A stretch of 7,983 nt of DNA, taken from Acidobacteriota bacterium. Lineage in GTDB: Bacteria > Acidobacteriota > Thermoanaerobaculia > Multivoradales > JAHEKO01. The position numbers were made by a program, and so were the translations under genes. The DNA lies in the NCBI GenBank assembly GCA_029861655.1, contig JAOTZA010000151.1:1-7983 (forward strand). Direction: 5' to 3'. The notes beneath the pieces are model-generated. The model made no database searches. It worked only from the letters and a program-made list of their open reading frames with translations, and was not told the DNA's origin. Of the stretch, positions 1-6,300 are shown in pieces. Every line of letters begins with the position of its first letter. Position 1 is the stretch's first letter.

Positions 1-140
1 GGCGGCTCGACGGCTATATCCGAGCCCGGCGCGTCCACGATCTTCTCGCATCCATTCACGACGTCACCGACGACTCCGCTGTTCCGCCCACATCTCTCCT
101 GCGCGAGTTCATCGGCGGCGGCTCCTACGACATCCACTAG
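1..140 (+). CDS. 3' end of an unrecognised protein (5' partial)
   Basis: The frame whose first complete codon is at base 3 stays open for 45 codons and ends at TAG 138-140. The peptide starts RLDGYIRARRVHDLL and ends REFIGGGSYDIH. Its codons mostly end in G or C, and its mix of hydrophobic and charged residues looks like the C-terminus of a soluble protein rather than a chance frame. I do not recognise the family: 45 residues with no catalytic motif are too few. The Gly-rich FIGGGSYDIH tail is the best search seed. It is followed by almost 500 bases without a convincing gene, so it probably ends its own transcription unit. No classical hairpin-plus-T-tract terminator lies directly after the stop; the nearest hairpin is at 164-182 and has no T run. 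Confidence 0.7.
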   Translation, partial: RLDGYIRARRVHDLLASIHDVTDDSAVPPTSLLREFIGGGSYDIH

Positions 141-374
141 GAACCAAATCGGCGAGGAGCCGCCCGGCTGGGTGCAGCCCGGTCGAACGCCCAGCTGGAA
201 ACGGCGCTCGCTACCCAGCCTTGGAGGAGTTTGCTCGCGCCTCGTTGTTCGCCCGCGCGGACCACATAGGGTCTTCACACGCCCCCGTGTGCTCGCGGGC
301 TCACAGCGTTCCTGCCGGCGCGTTCGCCGGGCTGCAAGCACCCAGGAATCGTAAAAGCGAGCGAGCGTGTGTCA

Positions 375-399
375 TCCCGGGTGGAGGCTCCACCAGGGA
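375..399. repeat. Strong hairpin with GGAGGCTCC core
   Basis: TCCC (375-378) pairs with GGGA (396-399) and GGTGGA (380-385) pairs with TCCACC (389-394), separated by a single G-A mismatch (379/395). This gives ten base pairs around a three-base loop. The 9-base core GGAGGCTCC (383-391) recurs at 613-621, where it forms the centre of a smaller hairpin. There is no T tract on the plus strand after it, so a simple plus-strand terminator is unlikely. It could be part of a larger RNA fold, a protein-binding palindrome, or an interspersed repeat. Confidence 0.4.
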
Positions 400-471
400 C
401 GTTTGACCGAGCGCACGGCACCGACCCGTGCAGTCCGAGCCCATCCGGCGCGAGGGAAACCGAGGCGCGTG

Positions 472-583
472 CCTCCAGGTAACCCGGAGTCTGAGTAGCG
501 CGCGCCGTGCCCTGCGGAGACTCCGCCCGAGTGGCAGAGCTCGCGCCGGAGAGGGGACAGTGAGCCCCCCTGGAGGTCTTTTT
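472..583 (+). ncRNA. Candidate structured RNA ending in a T-rich tract
   Basis: An outer perfect 8-bp stem pairs CCTCCAGG (472-479) with CCTGGAGG (569-576). A second perfect 8-bp stem lies inside it: CGGAGTCT (485-492) with AGACTCCG (518-525). Two small stems fill the rest: CGAG (528-531) with CTCG (540-543), and GGGG (553-556) with CCCC (565-568). The last ends exactly where the outer 3' strand begins, so all four helices can form together as a multibranch junction. The outer stem runs straight into TCTTTTT (577-583), as in Rho-independent 3' ends. I match it to no known family: it is not tmRNA, RNase P RNA, SRP RNA or a riboswitch class I know. It might be a leader of the SNF2 gene, a separate small RNA, or chance. 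Confidence 0.22.
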
Positions 584-636
584 CGCCGTTTCGTGATAGA
601 AAGTCCTTCGGGGGAGGCTCCCGTACCGCTTGTCCA

Positions 637-3600
637 GTGGGCTCGTTCCACGGCAGACAGGCGGCCCGGCTAGCACAAAACCCCCGAGCCCAAGGCGATC
701 GCAGGCCGTCAACCGCGAACACCACGCAGAGATCCAAGACCCACTTGAACCCGACAAATACCAAGAGACCTCAACGCAAGCGGCGGTCCCGACCGCGCGC
801 CGCCAGCGGCGGGTCGGTGCCACTCCACAAGAGAAGCCGATCGCATTTCCAGCCCAGCGAACGCGACCTCGGGGCCGAGAGCTTCTTCGCGGGCAGGGTT
901 CGGCTGGAAATCGACGGGACCCGATCCAGGGCACTGGCCGAAGACCGTCAAGGTGAAACCCACCGCGTCGGAGTGGACTGGTCGCATGTACCCACTCGCC
1001 GCCTTCACACTTTTTGCGAGTGTCCACGCTTCGCGGGAGGGAAACCTTGCCAGCACATCTGGGCAGTGCTTCTGGCTCTCGGCGAGACCGGGCCGGAGAA
1101 CCAGCCCGATGGCAAGGATCGGCTGAGCGTGAGAAAGGACCGCGCGGCAAGCTGGGAGGATCTCGGCCCTTCCCTCGGCGGCACCGCCACGCAACCGCAA
1201 CCCAGGGTCTACACATCAGACACCGCACACGCGCCGCCGGCGAGGCGGCGATCGACTCCGGCGGCCAAGAGGTCACGCAAAGGTGTTACCTCATGGCGCT
1301 CTCAGCTCGCCGACCTACGCGAGCAGGTTGGCGCCGGACCGGCGTCGTTTATGGCGCCCGCACCACTTTCGCGTACCGGCGTCACTTATCACTTCTTTAT
1401 CAATCCCACCGTCAGTCAGCGACACGGCGGCTTGGTTCTGGACATTTTCTCCCTCGATCCAGGAGCTTCCGGCAAGAACCAGAAGCTCAAGCGTGCCGGC
1501 GTCCTGCCCGAGAAACTCGAACAACTCCTCTTGCCGAATGGTCTGGAAAACGGCCCCTCCTCCGAGAGCAACGGAACGCAGGGGGCGCTGGCGCTCGTTA
1601 CAGCGCTTTCGGCATCCTCGCCGCGCCGCCAGACGAGCGCTCGTCGGGGCCCGCAGAAGAACCAATCGGGCATCGGACGTTTTCTCCTTCCGCCGCGGCT
1701 CTACGGCTCGGTCTTGCCTCACCTGTGCGCCAAGGGGATCTTGGGTTGGTGGGACGGCCGCGCGCAGAGCAGTCTGCATCCACTTTGGTGGGATGCCGGA
1801 ACCGCTTGGCATCTAGCGCTTCATCTCGAGGTCAACCAATCGGGCACGGCCCGCATTCGTGGCGGTCTCGAGAGGGAGGACGAGGCGGTGGCACTGAGCG
1901 AACCGGTGTTGATCCTGTCGCCGGACAGCTCCGCTCTCGAGGCTTCGGCCCCGGCCCTGGTCGTCTTCGCGGAGTCCATCGGCCGTCTCGACGCAGACCA
2001 TAAACGGGACCTGCCGTGGATCACCCTCCTCCGAAGCTCGGGCGAGATGGTGATCACGAAGAAGGACATCGAAGAGGCTCTCACCGAGCTGCTGGAATTG
2101 CCGGCTCTCCCGCGCCTCGAGATTCCAAAAGAACTCGAACTCGCCGAGGAGGGATCGCCACCCCAACCACGGCTCCTCCTCGAGCCGGCTCGCAGTTTCG
2201 TGGGGAGCAACCCACCCCTTGTTGCCGAGCTGTCTTTCGATTACGGATCTCTCGTCGTAAATGCCCAGGATTCGCGTTCATCGATCATCGACTGGGAAAA
2301 GCGAACCTTGTTGCGGCGCGATCTGGATCGCGAGCACGCCGCCGTTGTCCGGCTTCTGGAGCTGGGTCTTCGCGCCGTCGAAGCGGGCGGAGACGTCCAC
2401 GCGCTCGAGCTCGACCCCCGAGATCTCCCAGTAATCCTCGAGCCATTACTGCAAGAGGGATGGGCGGTTCAGGTGCAAGGTCGATCGGTCAACCCTCCGA
2501 GCCCGCCCTCGTTGCGGGTCGAGAGCGGCATCGACTGGTTCGACGTCAGCGGCGAAATCGACTTCGCCGGCGACAGGCTGGAGCTTTCGCGAATTCTCGA
2601 TGCCGTCTCACGCGGCGACCACTTTGTCGACCTCGAAGACGGCTCGCGCGGCCTCGTCCCGGTCTCCTGGATGGAAACCTACGGCGAGCTAGCGCAGCTC
2701 GCCAAGAGCTCTACCGACGATGGGTTGCGGTTTCTCCCCTCTCAGGCCCTGATAGTCGACGCATTGCTCACCGCCATGCCGCCGGCCGACGTGGACGCCG
2801 CCTTTGAAAAACTCCGCGGCAAGCTGTCGTCCTTCGACCGAATCAAGCCAAAGAAGGAGCCCCGGAGTTTTAGCGGCACGCTGCGCTCCTACCAGCAACA
2901 CGGTCTCGGCTGGCTGACGTTCCTGCGCGAGTTCGGTCTGGGTGGCGTACTCGCGGACGACATGGGGCTGGGTAAGACGGTACAGGTGCTGGCGCTCGTG
3001 CAAATGCACCGAACACCATCTAAGACCACCAAGCTGCCCTTCCTGGTGGTGGCTCCACGCAGCGTCGTCTACAACTGGATCGACGAGGCCTCCCACTTCA
3101 CACCCAAGCTCAAGGTCGTGGAGTACCGCGGCGCCGGTCGCGAAGCCCTACGCGAACGGTTCGACGAGTTCGACATCGTCGTCACGACCTACGGCACGCT
3201 GCGAAAGGACGTCAGCGTTCTCGCGCCCGTCGAGTGGGATACCGTCATCCTCGACGAGGCGCAAGCGATCAAGAACCCGGGATCGCAAACCGCCAAGGCA
3301 AGCCGCCTGCTCGTCGCGCGACATCGTCTGGCCTTGACGGGTACACCGATCGAGAATCACCTGGGCGAGCTCGGCTCCCTTTTCGAGTTCATCAACCCGG
3401 GTCTGCTGGGCCGACTCCCCCGGCTCGAAGCTCTCAATGGCAGCCGGGTGCCGAGCAAACCCGAACTCGAGCACATCGCCGAGGACATGCGGCCGTTCAT
3501 CCTGCGACGGACCAAGGCGCAGGTTCTGCCCGACCTGCCGCCAAAAACCGAGCAGGTGCTGTTGTGCAACTTGCGCCCTCCACAACGCGAACTCTACGAC

Positions 3601-4260
3601 AAGGTCCGGGCCAGCTATCAGGCGAGCCTTCTGGACCAAGTCGACAAGAAGGGGGTCTCAGGATCGGCTATCCAGGTCCTCGAGGCGCTGCTCAGGCTGC
3701 GCCAGATCGCCTGCCATCCAGGGCTGGTCAACGAGGCCTGGGAGGAAGCCGGCAGCGCCAAGCTCGAGGCGCTTTTCGAACAGGTTGCCGAGGTCCTGGA
3801 CGAAGGACACAAACTCTTGATCTTTTCCCAGTTCACAAAGCTCCTGGCGTACGTACGGCAGCACCTGGACAAGGAAAAAGTGCAGTACGCCTATCTCGAT
3901 GGCAAAACCCGCAAACGCGGCGAGGTCGTGGAACGGTTCCAGAACGACCCCGACTGCAATCTCTTCCTGGTCAGTCTGAAGGCGGGTGGCACTGGTCTCA
4001 ACCTGACCGCGGCGGGGTATGTTTTTCTGCTCGATCCCTGGTGGAACCCCGCGGTTGAGGCGCAGGCTATCGACCGCACCCACCGGATCGGTCAGACCCA
4101 GCCGGTTTTCGCCTACAAGATGATCGCGAGCGATACGGTGGAAGAGAAAATCCTCGATCTGCAAAGCTCGAAGCGCAAGCTCGCCGATGCCATCCTCGAA
4201 GGCGAAGGGCAGTCACTCCGCGACCTGACCGCGGATGACCTGAAGATGTTGCTCAGCTAG
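637..4260 (+). CDS. SWIM zinc-finger SNF2-family DEAD/DEAH-like ATPase
   Basis: This is an ATP-driven DNA translocase of the bacterial SNF2/HepA-like superfamily 2 group (COG0553 type), expected in the cytoplasm on nucleic acid. Domains in order: a basic low-complexity tail (residues 1-70, with a KRPQRKRRSRPR run); a SWIM zinc finger C127-x-C129-x8-C138-x-H140; a variable Arg/Ser/Pro-rich linker (about 160-245); a long SNF2-associated region containing the conserved W634-F635 block and a DGS-type motif (about 630-675); a SNF2 N lobe with YQQHG (from Y752), Walker A DDMGLGKT (774-781, K780), DEAQ (873-876) and TGTP (901-904); and a helicase C lobe with LIFSQF (1061-1066), LDGK (D1088), SLKAGGTGLN (from S1113), DPWWNP (from 1133) and QAIDRTHRIGQ (1143-1153, arginines 1147 and 1150). 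No core residue is missing, so an active ATPase is expected. The GTG at 637 is the first start codon after the in-frame TAG at 496-498. It lacks a well-spaced ribosome-binding site and lies in a hairpin, so TTG 745 or GTG 817 are real alternatives. Biological role unknown. Confidence 0.97.
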   Translation: MGSFHGRQAARLAQNPRAQGDRRPSTANTTQRSKTHLNPTNTKRPQRKRRSRPRAASGGSVPLHKRSRSHFQPSERDLGAESFFAGRVRLEIDGTRSRALAEDRQGETHRVGVDWSHVPTRRLHTFCECPRFAGGKPCQHIWAVLLALGETGPENQPDGKDRLSVRKDRAASWEDLGPSLGGTATQPQPRVYTSDTAHAPPARRRSTPAAKRSRKGVTSWRSQLADLREQVGAGPASFMAPAPLSRTGVTYHFFINPTVSQRHGGLVLDIFSLDPGASGKNQKLKRAGVLPEKLEQLLLPNGLENGPSSESNGTQGALALVTALSASSPRRQTSARRGPQKNQSGIGRFLLPPRLYGSVLPHLCAKGILGWWDGRAQSSLHPLWWDAGTAWHLALHLEVNQSGTARIRGGLEREDEAVALSEPVLILSPDSSALEASAPALVVFAESIGRLDADHKRDLPWITLLRSSGEMVITKKDIEEALTELLELPALPRLEIPKELELAEEGSPPQPRLLLEPARSFVGSNPPLVAELSFDYGSLVVNAQDSRSSIIDWEKRTLLRRDLDREHAAVVRLLELGLRAVEAGGDVHALELDPRDLPVILEPLLQEGWAVQVQGRSVNPPSPPSLRVESGIDWFDVSGEIDFAGDRLELSRILDAVSRGDHFVDLEDGSRGLVPVSWMETYGELAQLAKSSTDDGLRFLPSQALIVDALLTAMPPADVDAAFEKLRGKLSSFDRIKPKKEPRSFSGTLRSYQQHGLGWLTFLREFGLGGVLADDMGLGKTVQVLALVQMHRTPSKTTKLPFLVVAPRSVVYNWIDEASHFTPKLKVVEYRGAGREALRERFDEFDIVVTTYGTLRKDVSVLAPVEWDTVILDEAQAIKNPGSQTAKASRLLVARHRLALTGTPIENHLGELGSLFEFINPGLLGRLPRLEALNGSRVPSKPELEHIAEDMRPFILRRTKAQVLPDLPPKTEQVLLCNLRPPQRELYDKVRASYQASLLDQVDKKGVSGSAIQVLEALLRLRQIACHPGLVNEAWEEAGSAKLEALFEQVAEVLDEGHKLLIFSQFTKLLAYVRQHLDKEKVQYAYLDGKTRKRGEVVERFQNDPDCNLFLVSLKAGGTGLNLTAAGYVFLLDPWWNPAVEAQAIDRTHRIGQTQPVFAYKMIASDTVEEKILDLQSSKRKLADAILEGEGQSLRDLTADDLKMLLS

Positions 4261-4270
4261 CACTCGAGAG
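4261..4270. other. Convergent 10-base junction
   Basis: The SNF2 stop TAG ends at 4260. The dehydrogenase stop (CTA on the plus strand) occupies 4271-4273. Only ten bases, CACTCGAGAG, separate two genes that converge. There is no room for a bidirectional terminator between them, so each transcript probably ends inside the other gene, giving antisense overlap of the 3' ends, unless Rho acts close to the stop codons. Confidence 0.85.
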
Positions 4271-6187
4271 CTACAGCGCACTCGCCTCTTCGACGGGCTC
4301 GGCCAACTCTTCCAGCAATCTCGCGCCCGTCGTGTGGATCTGGTCCGCGAAGAAGCGACATCGAGGCTCGGCGCGCTCGAGATAGCGCTCCAGAACCTCC
4401 TGTCGCTCGGGGTGCTTGCGCGCCTGGTCGAGCAAAATGCGGCAGATCGCCGCTTCGGCCATCAGGGCAGTCAACCGCTCCGCGTGAAGCTGGGCGGGCG
4501 CGAAATCGCGCTTTGGGTCCCAATCCTTGAGCATCGCTTTTGTCCGCGCCGCCAGCGGCGTGCCCTGAAGCGAGCGGAACTTCTTGCCTGCCAACCGGGT
4601 CATCAGATGCTGCTGTGCCCCAAAGGACAGTGTCTGCACCCTCGCCACCCTGCGTTCGAGCGCGTCACGCCCCGACACCGACCTCCACTGCGCCTGCGCT
4701 CGGAGGCGAACAAACGCCTGCGGGTTCTTGAGAATGCCGTTCAAGGTGTCCCGAGTGGCCATCAACGCCTGGATCTGGCTGGTGCCCTCGTAGATCGGCA
4801 ACACGAGCGAGTCCCGGAGCAATTTCTCGGCCGGATAGTCGATGGTGTACCCATTGCCGCCGTGGATCTGAATACACCTTCTCGCCATCTCGACGGAGCG
4901 CTCGGCCGCCAGATACTTGAGCAGGGGCGTTGCCCGCCGCAACCGTCGTTTGTGGGCTTTGATACGCCGCTCGAGCCTCTTGCGCTCGAGTTCGTCGGCC
5001 GGCGGGTCGAAAAGCAGCCGCAGCCGTTCCTTGTCCGCGAGCTCCTGGTGGACGGCGCAGTACATGGCGAGCGCTCTCAGACCCTGGATATCCGTACGCA
5101 TCTCATCGAGATAGTCGGCGATCATCTCGTGGCGATCGATCGTCTTGCCCATCGAGCGGCGCTCGGCGGCGTAGGCGCGCGCCGTTCGGAAAGCCGCCTC
5201 GCAGAGACCGATCGACTCGAAGCCGACACTCACCCGCGCCCCGTTCATCAGGGTCAGCATGTGCTTGAAACCTTCGCCGCGCTCACCCACCAGCAAGGCC
5301 GGCGTCTTGTCGAAGCTCAGCGAGGCGGTGACCGATGCGTGGTGCCCGAGCTTCTCCTCCAGACGGTCGAGCTTGGCGTGGCGAGTGCGCCCACCGTCGG
5401 TGTCGTCGTAGGCCTTGACGAGAAACATCGACAGCCCTTCGAGCCCGGCGAAGGCATCGTCGGCGTCAGTGCGAGCTTCGGTTCGTGCAATCACAAAATG
5501 ATACTTGCCGTGCCCGGAGGTGACGAAGATCTTCTGTCCTGTGAGAGTCCAGCTGCCATCGGCGCCCTGTTCACCCGACGCTCGCAAGGCCGCCATGTCG
5601 CTTCCGGCGTCCGGTTCGGTGATGTCCATGCACCCCCACGCGTCGCCGCGGGCGATCTCTTCGATCTGTTCAGCGAAACGTGTGCGCGTGATCGCCATCT
5701 TTTCCCTATCGAACTCGGTCGTCCCCTCGTCGATCGACAGCAGAAGCATCGCCAGCGCCGTACCAGCGTGAAACGAATAGTGCGTCATCACCGCCTGTTC
5801 CGCTCGGCCCAGAAGCTCGTTGTGCACGCTGTAGAGAATCACCGGCGCATTGACGCCGCCCAACTCCCGCGGCAGACACATGCCGTGGACATCGAGCTCG
5901 CGCATGGTCTCGAAGATGGCGGCGAGGTGCGGCGGGAACTTCGCCTCGCCGTCTTCGAAGATCACTCCCTCCCTATCGATCTCCGCGGCATGGGGCGCCA
6001 CTTCTTCGGCGACAAACTCGCCGAACATCATCACGATGTCGAGGTAGAATTCGCGCGCCTCCTCGACGCTACGAAAGCCGTCCGGGAGCTTCAGACCCAA
6101 CTCACAGGCATCGACGATCGGGTCCCAATCGATCCCTTTCTCGAGGTACCAACGTAGATCTTGGTTGTCACTGAAGAAGTTGGCCAT
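4271..6187 (-). CDS. Acyl-CoA dehydrogenase, about 640-residue type
   Basis: This is an FAD-dependent acyl-CoA dehydrogenase that introduces a trans-2,3 double bond into an acyl-CoA, the first step of a beta-oxidation cycle, passing electrons to ETF. It is predicted cytoplasmic; no signal peptide or membrane helix is seen. The 638-residue protein has the N-terminal helical domain (about 45-165), signature 1 DITEPDAGSD (189-198, E191) opening the middle beta domain, a C-terminal flavin domain with IHGGNGY (H442-G446), and PIYEGTSQIQ with E467 at the usual catalytic-base position. A C-terminal helical extension of about 165 residues follows; this makes it longer than classical enzymes of about 380-400 residues and like the DmdC/FadE-type long branch. 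A very basic, helical-looking insertion (about 393-422, rich in K/R/E) sits before the IHGGNGY helix. The ATG at 6187 has an upstream GGAGG and is the natural start of the NFFSDN-type N-terminus. Substrate chain length cannot be read from sequence. Confidence 0.97.
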   Translation of the reverse strand: MANFFSDNQDLRWYLEKGIDWDPIVDACELGLKLPDGFRSVEEAREFYLDIVMMFGEFVAEEVAPHAAEIDREGVIFEDGEAKFPPHLAAIFETMRELDVHGMCLPRELGGVNAPVILYSVHNELLGRAEQAVMTHYSFHAGTALAMLLLSIDEGTTEFDREKMAITRTRFAEQIEEIARGDAWGCMDITEPDAGSDMAALRASGEQGADGSWTLTGQKIFVTSGHGKYHFVIARTEARTDADDAFAGLEGLSMFLVKAYDDTDGGRTRHAKLDRLEEKLGHHASVTASLSFDKTPALLVGERGEGFKHMLTLMNGARVSVGFESIGLCEAAFRTARAYAAERRSMGKTIDRHEMIADYLDEMRTDIQGLRALAMYCAVHQELADKERLRLLFDPPADELERKRLERRIKAHKRRLRRATPLLKYLAAERSVEMARRCIQIHGGNGYTIDYPAEKLLRDSLVLPIYEGTSQIQALMATRDTLNGILKNPQAFVRLRAQAQWRSVSGRDALERRVARVQTLSFGAQQHLMTRLAGKKFRSLQGTPLAARTKAMLKDWDPKRDFAPAQLHAERLTALMAEAAICRILLDQARKHPERQEVLERYLERAEPRCRFFADQIHTTGARLLEELAEPVEEASAL

Positions 6188-6199
6188 ATTCTCTGGATT

Positions 6200-6204
6200 C
6201 CTCC
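6200..6204 (-). promoter_or_regulatory. Ribosome-binding site of the acyl-CoA dehydrogenase
   Basis: CCTCC on the plus strand reads GGAGG on the minus strand, followed by 12 bases before the ATG at 6187. The spacing is longer than the usual 5-9 bases, but no better purine-rich site is nearer; the weaker GAGA at about 6190-6193 is the alternative. It supports 6187 as the start. Confidence 0.5.
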
Positions 6205-6248
6205 GCTCTTGAGACTACCAGTCCACGCATCTCACACAGCCACCCGTT

Positions 6249-6265
6249 CGGAGGGGCGGCCTCCG
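6249..6265. repeat. Short palindrome in the divergent intergenic region
   Basis: CGGAGG (6249-6254) and CCTCCG (6260-6265) form a perfect 6-bp inverted repeat around GGCGG. It lies in the 113-base gap between two divergent genes, a natural place for an operator, but GC-rich palindromes of this length are common. No T tract follows on either strand, so it does not look like a terminator. Confidence 0.25.
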
Positions 6266-6288
6266 GCGAGGTCGCGGTTTCGTGGTCC

Positions 6289-6294
6289 TATACT
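6289..6294 (+). promoter_or_regulatory. Possible -10 element of a leaderless secreted-protein gene
   Basis: TATACT matches the sigma-70 -10 consensus TATAAT at five of six positions and is A/T-rich in GC-rich surroundings. It ends six bases before the ATG at 6301, so transcription would start at or next to the A of the start codon, giving a leaderless mRNA. This fits the lack of any ribosome-binding site just before the ATG. No TTGACA-like -35 is seen at 15-18 bases upstream (about 6265-6272), which lowers confidence. Confidence 0.25.
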
Positions 6295-6300
6295 GTTTGC

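Larger units (their letters stand above)
141..636. other. Gene-free region rich in inverted repeats
   Basis: No frame on either strand looks like a real gene. The open frames here are short, or run antisense into the SNF2 gene with Arg/Ser/Pro/Gly-rich composition. What stands out is a series of perfect inverted repeats: 166-173 with 213-220 (8 bp); 251-257 with 294-300 (7 bp), enclosing 276-281 with 286-291 (6 bp, CCCC loop); 315-320 with 325-330 (6 bp, CGTT tetraloop); an interrupted 10-bp stem at 375-399; 413-418 with 426-431 (6 bp); a nested group at 472-576; and 612-615 with 619-622. High GC makes chance hairpins common, so not all of these can be meaningful. The region could hold a structured RNA, a repeat element, a decayed gene, or just GC-rich spacer. 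Confidence 0.6.

Noticed and set aside
164..182. GGCTG-GGTG-CAGCC hairpin as terminator of the first gene
   Set aside because: It is close to the stop codon, but no T tract follows and the same bases can instead pair with 213-220, so a terminator call is not supported.
594..625. GATAGAAAGTCC resembling the conserved start of RNase P RNA
   Set aside because: Only a few bases match; the other universally conserved RNase P segments are absent, and the following sequence enters the SNF2 gene.
141..636. tRNA, tmRNA, CRISPR array or IS ends
   Set aside because: No cloverleaf with a GTTCRA-type T arm, no Ala-tRNA-like tmRNA ends, no regularly spaced direct repeats, and no transposase or terminal inverted repeats with target duplications were seen.
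275..1276. 333-codon open frame on the minus strand across the intergenic region and the SNF2 5' end
   Set aside because: Its composition is Arg/Ser/Pro/Gly-rich with no domain, it runs antisense through the SWIM motif, and other minus frames over the same bases are equally open. It reflects lack of A/T-rich stops, not coding.
1014..2003. 329-codon open frame on the plus strand
   Set aside because: It lies inside the SNF2 gene in another frame, is Arg/Gly/Ser-rich, and has no independent start signal or motif.
4334..6157. 607-codon open frame on the plus strand
   Set aside because: It lies entirely antisense to the clearly conserved acyl-CoA dehydrogenase, is rich in Arg/His/Leu with no recognisable motif, and is the usual mirror frame of a GC-rich gene.
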